Shown here piece by piece: positions 24,428-36,353 of a stretch of 64,000 bases of DNA. The stretch's first letter is position 1; each line of letters starts with the position of its first letter. A program made the translations under genes and the position numbers. The notes beneath the pieces were generated by a model. It was not told the origin of the DNA. It was given only the letters and a program-made list of their open reading frames with translations, and made no database searches. Where the stretch lies: NCBI GenBank assembly GCA_964036665.1, contig OZ038528.1, positions 14,018,501-14,082,500 on the forward strand, in the 5' to 3' direction. Source of the DNA: Gordius sp. MW1 (Eukaryota; Nematomorpha; Gordioida; Gordea; Gordiidae).

Positions 24428-25255
24428 GCAACCATAATTTTATGCCCATACTGCCATGTCAGACCTCAAATTTATTGTTGATCATCGTTCCAATATAATT
24501 TAATAATCTTTCTCACTTAGCTTAGTCATTTGATAAAAATTTAAAATTAGCGTATTTATATGTCTCCCAGTGTAACCTCTAGGTGACACCCCTTTTCGGA
24601 ACTATGCAATTTTTCCACAATTTCTAAATTGTTTAGTCATCTGGAGCATATTGAGAAGCCCCCAAAAATTTTTATGCAAATTGGTTCGGCCAAATCGTTG
24701 GTAGTACTAGTCGGGTTAAAGTCCCCAATTTTTAGTGAGGTCTTTTCAGTAGCTTAAAAGATTAAAGTCCACACTAGTGTTGGAAGGGGCGCGTCAAGGG
24801 GGGGGGTGGTCGAGTGGTCAGCTGAAGTGATATTATGGTATACATAAAATAGCCATATCATAAGTGCTAGTCTCCTTTCCTAGTTAATGCTTTCAAAGTA
24901 GGTGTGTTTAAGCGCTATTGGTTTGGTGAATTTAGCATTGGACAGGACGGGGCATTTTTCTGGGGGAAGGGGTAAGAATTTCATAAAAATTAAAATGCCA
25001 GAGTTCAACTTTTTTATAACCAGCGACAGCTATTGATGCAAATTTTTATAAAGGCGACTTTGTGCTAGATACTTGGTGCTATGCCTTGACACAACCATGT
25101 TCCACCAATGAGTTTTTAAGCGAATGTAATATTGCAAAAGCATTGTCAAAAAATACTACAAAATATAATTAAAAACTTTAATAAATTCAATTATTTTAAA
25201 ATGCTGAACAAGACAAGTTAAGTGTTTTTTTCCTATAGCTGTTTGTCACACTTGA
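24428..25255. other. AT-rich DNA
   Basis: GGTCGAGTGGTCAGC near 24808 looks like a tRNA A box, but no B box follows. A stray CCAGTGTAACCTCTAGGTGA end occurs at 24568. No gene. Confidence 0.4.
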
Positions 25256-25259
25256 TGGC

Positions 25260-27900
25260 CAGCTTTTTCAAGTGATATTTCCACATATATCTGCACTCAC
25301 ACGTGTTTCGCTTTAGCTCATACATTTTCAAGTCCAGATCTATTTTATGTGTTCATGTCAACCTAGCTATCCCTATCTTATGCTTACCTTTAACTTACAC
25401 CTTCTTAGGATACGATTTGCCAGATGACTTTTCTCCCGCCTTTCCAAATAACCATACTATCTCAGTCTTCTTACAACCAACTTTCTTTCAGTCGGACTAC
25501 ATTTAATTTATTCCCTATCTCTTGAATCCTTATATGGTCCTTCTTGTTTATTCACGAGATCCATTTTAACATTCGCATCTCCATTGTCAAGCTTTGCTCT
25601 TCATTTGCTTTAATTGCCCAGGTCTCCGCTCTATACATTACGTAGGCACAATAACGATGTTCTATAATCGTCCTCTCAATTTGAATGGCATATATTAGTC
25701 AAATAGTACACCACTCAGCTCTCTAAATTTTAGCCAGCCTGAATCCAGCCTTACACTTCCACACCCCATCACATTGTACAGTAGACTCAAGATATTTGAA
25801 TTCCTTCTTACTGCTTAAATATCAGTCATCAATTTGTAGATGTGTTTCTATGTATTCACTTCCCGACTCCAGACATATGTATTCTCGGTTGACCATAAGC
25901 CCATTATTTTCAATTGGATCCATCCACACTTGTTCCACATTTGAACTGCGCACAGCACTATATTATCCGCCGAGAGCATTGCCCAAGGCCATTAGCGTTT
26001 CAGGTCCTTAGTTATCTAATCTATCATTGTTATGAAAAGCAATTGACTTAGTGCCGATCCTTGATGCATATTGACACTTAGACTGAATCCCTTTGATATA
26101 TTACCAGATGTCCGTACTTTGGGCTTTGTATTAATATACTTTTCATTTAATAACATTATATCACCATTGGAATTTATGCTATCCCTTAGCAACTCCCTTG
26201 TAACTTCATCGAAAGTTTTTTCAATATCAATGAAACACAATGAAGATCCTTCTGTTTTTCCTCATATAATTTTACAAGTTGCCTGAGATTATGTATTGCA
26301 TTTGAATTCAACTTTCCAGGCATGGACCCAAATTGTTCTTCATCTATTGCAATTATTTTTCGAAGTTTCTATAACCTTTTCCTTCATCGTCATTGCGTGA
26401 CTCGCTATTCCCCCTATAGTTATTGCACTTTTTTACATCTCCCTTCAGTTTATATTGTAGATTGGCATAACATAGCTTTACCTTATAAGGGATCATACCA
26501 CTTGCAAGTATTTTGTTAAACAGCTTTGCAAATAAATATACACCTAAAAGCCCTAGCCTTTTGAAATCTTCCATCGGTATATCATCAGGTCCCCACTCTA
26601 CCCATGATCTTTTAAAGCACCTGGTCAACCTCTTCTTCTATTACTCTAACTCTAAGTCATATTCATGATTATTGTTTTCGCGATGGATCCGAAAACCTGT
26701 TTTTATTGTTCAATAATTTTTCACAGTATTCTTCCCAACGGTCAATAATTTGATGGTCAAGAGCTACTGTTCCCTTTCTTGCTCTCTATAACGTTTACCA
26801 TATCCTTTGAGTTTTTTGCCCTGATTCTTGCAATTTTCTAGATCATTCTCTTCCTCTGTATTTAATTTAGTGTTCGATTTTTCGTAGACATCGGTTTTAG
26901 CCCACAACGTTTGCTTTTTAACTTTCACATACGCCTCTTGTTCTTCATTCCTAATGCCTGTTCCTTTTCAACTTTACTAGGTGTTGCCCATCTTCGTTCC
27001 GCCACCACGTCTCTTTATCTTTCAGTATACCTGTCTGCGTTTAATTAATTGATCGTTGTAACATCTATAAAGTTTAATAGCTGGACCTATTTAATTTTCC
27101 CATTAATCTCTAAGGATTTTATGTTTTCGCCATGAGATGACATAGTCCATCTCAACAAATCTGAGTTGGGCTGCAAAAGCCTCCCCTGGTATCTACAATC
27201 GCGTCGGGTTTTTATTCCTTATATAATATTAGGAGGAAGACGATGTGCGAAGATTGATTCCGACTTTTGTATGTCATTAGGTGATTTACATTCTTTTCGA
27301 AGAAAGTATTTGTAATGGCCTAATCAAATTTCAATATTTCTTCGCCTTCGTCGTTTCTATCCATTTCTATCATGTTACCGTTCAAATCCCTCTCTTGTTT
27401 TGCTAATGTGACCGTTTACATCAGCCTCAATATTTATCTAGCTAGGCGGCTCTAGGTATGATACGAAACGTTTTGTCTAATTATTCCCGAAAATCGTCCT
27501 TTTCTTTATGTGTGCATCTTGCGGAGCATAAGCAGACACTATATTAATCATTTGACCTTCTATGCAAAGCTTCAACATGATAAATTACCCACGTTTTCTT
27601 GATACTTCAATTGACTTTATCTCACAGATGAGAAGTTATTGTAATTGCCACGTCATTTTTATGCCTTTCTAGCTATTGAAGTATAGTTTGTAACCTTTAC
27701 CTTTCATACTTGCTTTTGCTCCTTTACATCTTGTTTCTTATATTCATGCATCAACCCGTCACTTTCTGAGGTGTAAGCAACTTCTCGGCGTTTTGCAGTC
27801 ATTTTTCCAAAGCAAACTAATTTCTTTAAATACATCCGTTGCGAAAGATATAGTGACCCTCGTTGACTTTTAACATGATAAGAGCGCCTACCAACAGCGT
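25260..27900 (-). pseudogene. RTE-clade non-LTR retrotransposon, endonuclease plus reverse transcriptase, dead
   Basis: Reading the minus strand from 27.9 kb downwards, APE endonuclease fragments come first (SAYAPQ-like and ADVNGHI-like near 27.55-27.42 kb, then a TYKS...SHI block near 27.27-27.22 kb). The reverse transcriptase follows: GPDDIPMEDFKRLG at about 26.6 kb, CFIDIEKTFDEV at about 26.24 kb and HQGSALSQLLFI at about 26.06 kb. The catalytic Y-A-D-D box reads S-A-D-N at 25962-25973. The C-terminal region has FKYLESTVQCDG-like and YRAETWAI-like pieces near 25.8 and 25.65 kb. Numerous frameshifts and stops. RTE elements insert by target-primed reverse transcription. This copy is a different lineage from the RTE pieces at 33.1, 40.8 and 63.5 kb. 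Confidence 0.75.
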
Positions 27901-28020
27901 CGTTTTCGGAGAATGCTTTTGAGTACTTTCATATAGAGGATTTGGATTAGGGATGACGCTTGGTTATCAAGGCCTGACAGCCGTGTTGACGACGTGAGAT
28001 ATTTTCAAAAAACGAGTTAT

Positions 28021-28086
28021 AAGCGGGATTTGAACTCGTGAGCTCCCGTTCCAAAGAAAGCCTATACCCACTACGCCATCACGTTT
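28021..28086 (-). repeat. tRNA-like sequence (SINE head or decayed tRNA)
   Basis: On the minus strand an A box (TGGCGTAGTGGG) and a B box (GAGTTCAAATCCC) are spaced as in a tRNA, with a possible anticodon loop TTGGAAC. The acceptor and T stems do not pair properly, so this is not a functional tRNA. It lies just beyond the 5' side of the RTE copy, which has the same orientation. Confidence 0.5.
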
Positions 28087-28089
28087 CTA

Positions 28090-28862
28090 CCAATAAGATT
28101 AATTTAACAAGCCATCATGTTAAGATTTATAGGGTAGGAATAAACTATACCAAATAGTTATTGACAAAATTCCTTTCACTAAGAAGCCTATAAGCGAATT
28201 ATAACTCCAAATAAACTAGCCTTCAAATCTAATTTTTATATTTTAAAATAATTATTTAAGCTCTATAACTATAAATAGGTTGCGAAATATGTTTGTAACT
28301 CTCCAATTAAAATCTTTTCAGGCAATTTAAAAAATCTTAAATGCCATAAAAGAATTTAAAAAAGATTTTAAATTATAATGGCTATGCAATAAAAATTATT
28401 ATAATTAACTTGTGCCTCACAAAAAACAAATATAAAAGCAATTTTATACTATAGTGATTGAATTAAAGACCTGCACCCGGCTTTTTGGTTAACTTGGCCT
28501 GCTAGTTCGATAAATTTAAAAGCCGAGGCACAATAATAGATAATAAGCCACGGCTCGAACTGTTGATTTTTTAACTAAGCCCGGGGCTTGGCTTGAGTCC
28601 GGCCAAAAATTTAAAAATTGGCTGCTTTTTATGTGCAATGTTTTAATATTTAAACAATTATGTATATATGCTGAAATGCTCCTACGTTGGTAGCTTGTCC
28701 GTGCGCAAAAATTTTCGAGGGTTAGCGTCAGATCGAAAACAGGTTGTAAAAGTTCACTGTGAATGTTGATAATTTCATAAAATTCTGCAACAGAAGGCTA
28801 GGGCGTCGTTCACAAACGACACGCAATGCGTCTCCCGCTCGTCTATGCAAAGATAAACTTGG
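28090..28862. other. AT-rich DNA with GC-rich hAT-like patch
   Basis: At 28463-28610 words such as CCCGGCTTTTTGG, GCCACGGCTCG and CCCGGGGCTTGGCTTG look like a hAT subterminal region, but no matched ends were found. 28700-28862 may be part of the RTE copy continuing at 33.1 kb on the other side of the hAT-like element. Confidence 0.35.
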
Positions 28863-29369
28863 GTAACCTCTAATGTTTCGATCTCGACTCGTCTCGAAAG
28901 CAAAATCTCGTCTCGTCTCAAGAGCGATTATGAAAATCTCGTCTCGGTCTAGAAAAATCTCGGTCTCGTCTCGTCTCGGCGAGAATTCTCGTCTCGTCTC
29001 GACATTTAAGAAAAATTTAAAATAAAAATTTCTCCTGTTTTATTAAAATTTTTAATTAGGTGTTACAAAAATCCAAGTGGTATACCTTTATATTTAAAAA
29101 AACTTAATACACAAAATGATATAGCGCGAAATGACATCTCATTGACAATAAATAACATTTTCCATGGAGTGCAAATTAAAAAACTATAAATAAATTTAAA
29201 GTATAGTACGAAAGGATCGCTGTTTGTTTAATATATAAAATAGCATAACTGTGCATAAAATTTAGAATTGAATAGTGGTGTTTATTGACACTTTTTAAAT
29301 TTGAGTTTAAACCAGTACTCTTGTGAGTGTTTTGGAGCTTAAACTTTTATATAATAAACTAGCTGACCC

Positions 29370-29504
29370 GATTCTTGGCCCATTTTGGAAGATCCCCTCG
29401 ATGATGATATATCCGAATAGTGTATTATTTTATTCGGCGCATTTTGCCTTTTATATTTCATGTATTTATATTATATTACTGTCAGCGGATTTTTAACAAA
29501 TAAA

Positions 29505-29537
<33 letters not shown>
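29370..29537 (+). mobile_element. Polyadenylated retrocopy (3' end of an mRNA or LINE) with 17-bp TSD
   Basis: An insert of about 139 bp plus an A tract of about 29 is flanked by direct repeats AATAAACTAGCTGACCC (29353-29369 and 29536-29552). AATAAA lies about 10 bases before the A tract. The first 51 bases read as a plausible protein end, DSWPILEDPLDDDISE then stop. All this fits target-primed retroposition of a 5'-truncated transcript. The donor transcript is unknown. Confidence 0.75.
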
Positions 29538-29539
<2 letters not shown>

Positions 29540-30194
29540 AACTAGCTGACCCGGCAAACGTTGTTTTGCTATATACATTATTTCTAGAAAATACTATAAG
29601 TGATGCATGCTCATCGTTGTGCCTCGATCATATAATGAGCGATTAAAATATAATTGCCATATGGGAAATAATTAACGAACTTAATGTAGGAAGAATTAAG
29701 ACGCTAAATACAAAATACAAACACATAAAGCAAAGTACCTAACATCAAATTTTTTATTGCTTTGCTTTAAACATTTTGCCTATATAAATATACTGCTAAA
29801 TAAATTAATACATGCCTATGGAATTATTTATTTGTAAATTGCCACAGGTTTGTTTTTTTATAAAATGTGCTAAAAACTTTTTTTGGTCCTACCGCAAAAT
29901 CACAATTCTGGCAAATGGCCGCTTTTGGACTCAATCAAAACCCCAAATCGCCCTGAAAATCTGTTTTATTTTTGCGCCTGAACATATTTTAGCGCGTCCA
30001 GCTTTTAACTTATTTCGCTAACTACAATTCTGCTTACATCAGCTTAGAAACTTTAGGTATATCATTGGCCGCCAACCGAGCTTTATTGCAATTGGGTCTC
30101 ATTGTTATCATGTTTTGCTGATATATTGTGTAGTTTAAGCCAACAGGTACAATTATAGACGTAGCCCGACCCTCTACCCTCAATTTGCCCTCCG

Positions 30195-30830
30195 TTAATT
30201 TTTACTATTGCTTAAATTGCGTAACAAATGAATGCTCCCATACGAATTTAGAAGAGCATAATAAGGCCACACAAAGACAGCAAGTAGACAGGGGTTAAAG
30301 GGCGGAGCCCCTTGAGTTAGGTTTAGAGGGGCTGCCCCAGCCGGGGTACAGGGGCGAAGCCCTTTGTTTGAATCTTCTTCTTCTTTATTTTGGCCCACGG
30401 TCGTGGGGTTTGTTTTGATAAGTTTATTGCATCTTGACCGGGTGAGTGCCATGTCTTGACTACTCTTTAATTTCATAACTTTATCGCCTTGCATGTTCCA
30501 TGTGACACGGGGTTGTCCTCTTTTTCTCTTCTCCGGCACCTCCATGTCCAGTAATTTTGGATTTAGGTCATTCGTGTCCCCCTTAGTATATCTTCATACC
30601 ACCTTAACCGATTTTCGTTAATCATGTCCGCCATAGGTTGAATATTCATTTTTGTCATGAGAAAGTCATTTGTCATCTGGTCGAGCTTAGTTTACCCCAA
30701 GCTCTACCGTAGATCTCTGTGGCTTTTATAAGCCTTCCTTTCCTGGTGTTTAATGCCGATGCTTATTAATCAATTTTTAATTCCTTAATTAATTTATTTT
30801 CATACTGTCAAGTTTGACAAAAAATAAGGA
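30195..30830 (-). pseudogene. 3' end of an RTE retrotransposon inside the Helitron
   Basis: The minus-strand frame reads EVPEKRKRGQPRVTW, then MALTRSRCNKLIKTN, the characteristic C-terminus of this RTE lineage, followed by a stretch corresponding to a 3' UTR. Upstream, LSTKLDQM and ENRLRWYEDILRG-like pieces appear in another frame. Similar C-termini are at 34.48-34.63 and 41.28-41.42 kb. Confidence 0.65.
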
Positions 30831-33096
30831 TTTTTTAAACTCACTTTGTTGTTCACATGTATTCTATCTTTATTTAATTATTTTAATAATCCACAGTCCA
30901 GGTTTAAAATGCTCCATAAAATGACCACTGTCTTACGTTTATTTGTATGAATAATCCGGCCCGAGGCGAAAAGCCATTTTTATTTTTGCACCCGAATCGA
31001 GCCCGGAGCAACATCATTAATCTCGGTTATTTCCGAAACATGCGAATATCTCATAACTTCCTAAGCAAATCCCCCTTTTTGTAGAAGAGCTTAGGTTAGA
31101 GGTTCAACAAAAAACAACACGGGGCGGGGGCGCCACCTAACAACAAAGAACCGAAGACAATAACCTTGTTAGGAGTTAGGGGCGGAACCCTTCTTAGAGG
31201 TCCGAAGAACTGAGATGTATCAACATTTATTGGCACTTTGTTAAAAGTATTTTCATTTTTCTCCTTATTTAATGCGCAAAAATGACAAAATTAGATTTTT
31301 TAATTTATTTAGCCACGCAGGAGGGGACACGACCGTCCTATAATAATAATTGACGTGAAAAATAAGCAAAAAAATGACTTTGAATTAATGTTTCAAATCG
31401 TAAAGAATGCCTAAATTTATCACACTACACTGGCTACACGCATGACGTTCTAGAAAATATTATAAGTGATACACTTGCTTTTGATTGACGTTTTATTAAG
31501 TGACAAAACGTATAAAATAAAATAACTTGACCGTCTTATGACTTAAAGATTTAGAATATAGTTAAAAACCTAGGCTCAGACCTACCAATCATTCGCAGAA
31601 ATTTTCATCCAATTCAGTCCAGCCGTTTCGGAGGAGTGGAAACACCACACCGTGACACGAGAATTTTATATATTAGATGTAGTAACTGATAAGACCTTAT
31701 TAAATTTTATAGTTCTAGCAAATTATAACATTTGTATCAAATTCACTGTGTCTGTTATATTTAAACAGACGGAATTTATAAGTTCACCTATATTTGACTT
31801 AATTACATATTTAGGCAAATTGAGACCCAACATTAAAACTGGCTAAAACCTCAAAGTTGCTTAACATATTTAAGGCAAATGTTTTAGGGCATTGATATTG
31901 CCATCATAAATAATAACCCATAAAGATTATTACAGGTTTACTATAGCGTTTTGTAAGCCACAAAGTGCGAGTGACTTTTATGGTAATGTTATTATTACAA
32001 AATAGATAACTTGTTGCACAAATTAAAACGTTGTAAAAACAACAATAAAAGCTGCGTTATTATAGGATCAAGAACCATAGACTACATCAAGAACATAAAG
32101 GTTTCAAACTTTAAATTGAAGTCCGCTTATTTTATTCTAGGACAAAAATCATTATAATCAAATTAGTATTTTAAATAATTATCTTCCAATTCGAACTAAC
32201 TTTGCCATTAAATAGTTATTTATCTAGTACACTATAAGTTGTGTATTTATTTTTTATTGCAAAATTACCACAACTATAGAAATTATAGTATCAAATGCAT
32301 CTGCCAACACCAGTTTATGGGATGAAAATTAATGCATATAAAAACAATGTATTCACACAATGTCTTATTAAGGTTCAAAAATTTGAGAGGTATATTATTA
32401 GTTGAAGCATAAAACTTCTAGAAAACTCATGATTTAATGTATTACGGTGTCATTCAATACTCGGTTGAACTTTTAAAATCATTAGGCAGGCACAAATGAC
32501 ATTAGGGTACCCAAAAAAGCTCGTGCCACCTTAGCTTAACTTGTATCAATATTCAAACTAATTGACCACCACCAATTTATAATTACTGCATCAAGTAGGA
32601 TAGGAAACTGCTAAGTTTAAATATGCTTTAGTTATATTTACTACTCCATCAGAACTCATTCTAAGTCTAAAATTTTGTAACATTTAATAATTCTAAGGAT
32701 ACATATATGTAGAAATATATTATTAAATTATTCACATACCCTAAGTGCCATCCATATTAGGTAAATGAACTGAAATTGCCAAATTTTAAAATTTTTGCGA
32801 AAATATATCATAATTACTCACTTAGATGTTATTTTAATATAAAATATATTCATATCGTATTGATTTATATTTAATACCTTAAATGTAAATCAGGCATATT
32901 AAAATATACAATAATTTACTAAAATCCATTAATCAATAAAAACCCGAGATCTCGCCGAAAAAATCTCGTCTCGTCTCGACATAGAAATTCTCGTCTTGAT
33001 CTCGGGTCAGTTTTTCGAATTCTAGTCTCGTCTCGGTTTTGCGAGACGAGACGAGACCGAGAATTTTCTCGGTTTTCCCGCATCACTAGTAACCTC

Positions 33097-34665
33097 TCAC
33101 TCACAATGGGGGAGGTTATGGAATTTAGTTGTAATAGAATACGAATACATGCAGGAATGAGGACACGTTGACGGGAAAGAGCATCGAGGTCGCACAAATT
33201 CGACAAAGAAGAAAAGTAGAATGCTGCTTACACCAAAATAGTTAGCAAATAGGTTAAGAGTGAAGGAAAAATGTGATGTTGGAATCCTCAAAATAAAAGA
33301 AGGGTTAAATCTTATTCAAACCGATGGAGGTGATGGAAAGGTGACATGGATCTTTAAAGGAACTTATGAATATTTTTGCTAAGATCCTCTTCCCGATATT
33401 GACTCAAACATAATTATGGTTGAATTCCTTCAGTGAGATGAGTTAGAGCACATATAACTAAGAATCTAAAAGGAAAACATAATGGATCAAATGGAATTCA
33501 TTGATTACCCATATTTAAAGGAAAAGGTGACCCTAGGGATTATACAATCACAATGTATCAAGCTAACCTGCTCTTCTTTAAAATTTTTGGAGAGAATCTT
33601 TGTAACATGGCTGAAACTAGGTGGGCATATTGGTTAATCAATTCAGCTGGCAATTAAGACAAATGATGGATAGATACAGGGAAACGAGAAGAGATATAGA
33701 TATGGTCTTTACCGACTTGGGGAAAGCTTATGACTGGTTGCCTCAACATCTCTAATTCTTGCCTTAGAACGATATCATATCCTTTGAGAGTTGAAATTGG
33801 ATTACACCATTAATTAACTATAAGCCCCTTTCAATTTAATATAATTATGAACACGATATCCAAAAGCCATCTCCTTAATGTACGATACTATATACAGAAA
33901 TATAGTTAAGCGAAGAGACAAAGGAGAAAGTTTTAGACTGGAAAGTGGTTAAATGAATATAGCCAAAAAGTCAACAATCAACAAAGGGTATACTTAGAAA
34001 TGAACGTTACAGGCACCCTATCGCTGGATGACCAATTGAAATGCACATAAGTTGACAAGTTTAATTACTTCGGCTCGACGCTCTCTCATGAGGGACGTTG
34101 AGCAAGAGAGGTTAATTCATGTCATGAATCAAAAATATTGACTTCAATTGCGATGCATAACTGGTGTAATGTATCACAAGAAGATGCCATTATGGTTAAA
34201 GTACAAAGCTTACAAATCCAGCCTAAGATCGATGTTACTCTTTGGAAGTCAAACATAGTAATTAAACGATACGGAATAAAAATCATTAAAAGCCACAGAA
34301 ATGAGAATAATAGGGCGGAATTTTAAATACTAAGCTCGACTATATGAATAAGTCTCAGGACAAAAATGGGTATCCAATCTATGACGACCTTCTTATTTGT
34401 TATATAAAAATCGGCGAAGGTGGTGTGTTCTTATACTAAGAAGGGTACGAATAATGTGGATCGAAATGTATTAGACCTAGAAGTGCCGGAAGACAGAAGG
34501 AGGAGGACCACGTGTTGAGTTTAAACGACAAGTGAACAAAGTTATGAACTAAAAAAATATATTCGGAAACGGCTTACTCGATCAAGCTGTGAGAAAAAGA
34601 TCAAAACAAACTTCACGAATCTGGGACAAAATTTACGATTAAGGAGTAGATAAATATTTGCTAAA
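33097..34665 (+). pseudogene. RTE retrotransposon fragment
   Basis: Scattered over three frames: KVTWIFKGTYEYFC (33340), a GDPRDYTITMYQANLLFF block (33523-33580), RQMMDRYRETRRDIDMVF then TDLGKAYD (33655-33735, the RT motif preceding the catalytic aspartate), TSSRGT-like surface-domain pieces, and a C-terminal EVPEDRRRR block (34478). Many stops. It shares its lineage with the pieces at 40.8, 50.7 and 63.5 kb. Confidence 0.65.
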
Positions 34666-36000
34666 AACATTCAATTAAAAAATTAAAAATTATTCCCCGT
34701 TTCAAAATGGTTCTTATTTCCTCTAACAAAAGACTTATTGTTATAAAATCGTTCACCAGTAGCACTCGTAGCTAGAATGTTTAAAACGATATATGCCATA
34801 TAAAATTTAAACTTTATTAAAGGCTAAAGTTTTAATTGATCCGAGCTTTCAAATACTCAAATTTTATATTCGTAGATAATCTGATGAATAAATTATGAAG
34901 AATTGATTACATTTTAGCCAATGTATTAAGGAATTGTAAACTAGAGAAGTCATATTTCCCCAAAGCAAACAGTAGAGATATTTCCCAGGGAAAATATGAG
35001 AAAATAAGGCAAAACTTGGAAAATAATTGGAAAATTGGGGAAATAATTAAAGAGACTAATGTAGGGAGACTTAAAAATTTAAATTAATGATATAAACACA
35101 GAAACCAACCCATTTATCATAAAATTTATACAGGTTTTTTCAGAATATTACGATAAACGGTAAAATAATATAATAAATGCACCAAAAATCATGACATCTA
35201 AAGACTGAATATCTACCGCAATTTACATTACATTATTAAATTTAAGGAGTAAAATAATTGTAATCAAAACAATTCAGGGTGAGACATTTTTTAAAAACAT
35301 TTTAGCCCTTGATTTTAAGGCTTAGATGCCTTATTTTTAATTTAAATGGATTCGTTTTCACCAGATTACTATTCAAGAAGGGGCGAAAAAATTGTGGAAA
35401 AAACGAAAACATATTTGTGATAACCATATTAAATGATGTCAAATTTTTTTAATGTTCAAGTGTGGCTATAAATAAGAACAAAACATAAAGAAAACCCCTA
35501 TTTTCTTTATAATATAAAAATAAAAAGAATATCCATATTTTGAATAATTTTTTATCTGCAGGAGCCGGTAGCCCGGCCCGAGTCTTCTAGGTTATCGTAA
35601 AACTCCTCCAGGGTAGGTTCATAAAATATTTTGGTTTTAACAAATTTTATTTTAAAATTCTACTTTTTTGTGTTAAAAATTGGCATATTAGTAATTTAAA
35701 GATTAACTTATAAAATATTTTCTTAGATTTTAAGTAATAAGATCAAACAAATTTATTAAGAATTTTCTTAGATTTTAAGTAATAAGATCAAACAAATTTA
35801 TTAAGAAATATATATCAAAGATTTATAATCGTGAAAAATATCGAATTATCTTGCGCTGGACCACTAGCGTTTTAAAAATAGGGGAGAATTTTTAGGGTTC
35901 AAAATGATAATCACAATGTGCAGCATATGCTGGACAAGTGTAATAAGTAAATTTTTGAAAATATTATAGCTGTTTAAAGGTGGGGTCTGAGTAATTTGAT
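34666..36000. other. AT-rich DNA
   Basis: A GC patch at 35561-35620 (GGAGCCGGTAGCCCGGCCCG) looks hAT-like. The rest shows only the 45-bp duplication listed separately. Confidence 0.4.
35718..35807. repeat. 45-bp perfect tandem duplication
   Basis: The 45-bp unit starting TTTTCTTAGATTTTAAGTAA occurs twice head to tail with no difference, implying a recent duplication. Confidence 0.9.
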
Positions 36001-36008
36001 CAAGGGAA

Positions 36009-36345
36009 CATGGGCGTACGCAGGTTTTGAATTAGGAGGGGGGGGGGCAGATTAAAAAAAAACTTTTCCTGAGAGCAAAAAAAAAAAGGTCTCCACTATC
36101 CAAATCCAAATTATCCTGAGAGCAAACGCAACTCCCCTAATTAGGCAGTTAGGGTAGCCAGACCCCCTGCCCCCCCTGGCAAATTAGGGGGAGCAGGGGG
36201 TCCGGCTGCCCATCTCTGGCTAATTAGGGGGGGGGCAAATCATTTTTTATTTTATTTCTAAGGGTTTTTGTATTGAATTTTTTTTTTCAAAATCAGGGGG
36301 GGGGGCAGCCGCCCCCCTTCTGCCCCCCCCCTGCGTACGCCCATG
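36009..36345. mobile_element. G-run MITE (long subtype), TSD CAAGGGAA
   Basis: Ends CATGGGCGTACGCAGG and CCTGCGTACGCCCATG, exact CAAGGGAA at 36001-36008 and 36346-36353. At 337 bp it is the longest copy. The interior has a second, inner inverted pair of G and C runs (about 36150-36230). Confidence 0.9.
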
Positions 36346-36353
36346 CAAGGGAA

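Larger units (their letters stand above)
29359..31677 (-). mobile_element. Helitron, minus strand, inside the CTCG element
   Basis: On the minus strand the 5' end is TCTAATATATAAAATTCTCG then TGTCACGG, preceded by A. The 3' end is a GGCAAA-acaacg-TTTGCC hairpin followed by GGGTCAGCTAG and then T. TC start, subterminal hairpin, CTAG end and insertion between A and T are the Helitron signature. No Rep/helicase frame is present. It carries an RTE fragment (30.2-30.83 kb), and a polyadenylated retrocopy has landed in its 3' terminus. Confidence 0.85.
28871..33088. mobile_element. CTCG-type hAT element, TSD GTAACCTC
   Basis: The left end TAATGTTTCGATCTCG and right end CCCGCATCACTA are flanked by an exact GTAACCTC on each side (28863-28870 and 33089-33096). 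Dense CTCGTCTCG words lie inside both ends in inverted orientation. The internal halves (28.99-29.35 and 31.68-33.0 kb) are colinear with the 1148-bp copy at 55657-56804. The difference is a Helitron inserted here. No transposase frame, so it is non-autonomous. Confidence 0.88.

Noticed and set aside
24790-24840. tRNA-Ser-like gene starting GTGGTCGAGTGG
   Set aside because: Only an A-box-like motif; no B box or pairing partner downstream.
25303-26519. Plus-strand frames of 65-71 codons
   Set aside because: Antisense to the minus-strand RTE reverse transcriptase.
28021-28086. Functional tRNA gene (GGA anticodon)
   Set aside because: A and B boxes are present, but acceptor and T stems do not pair; kept only as a tRNA-like repeat.
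29503-29537. Assembly artefact at the A tract
   Set aside because: The 17-bp duplication on both sides and the AATAAA signal explain it as a retroposition tail.
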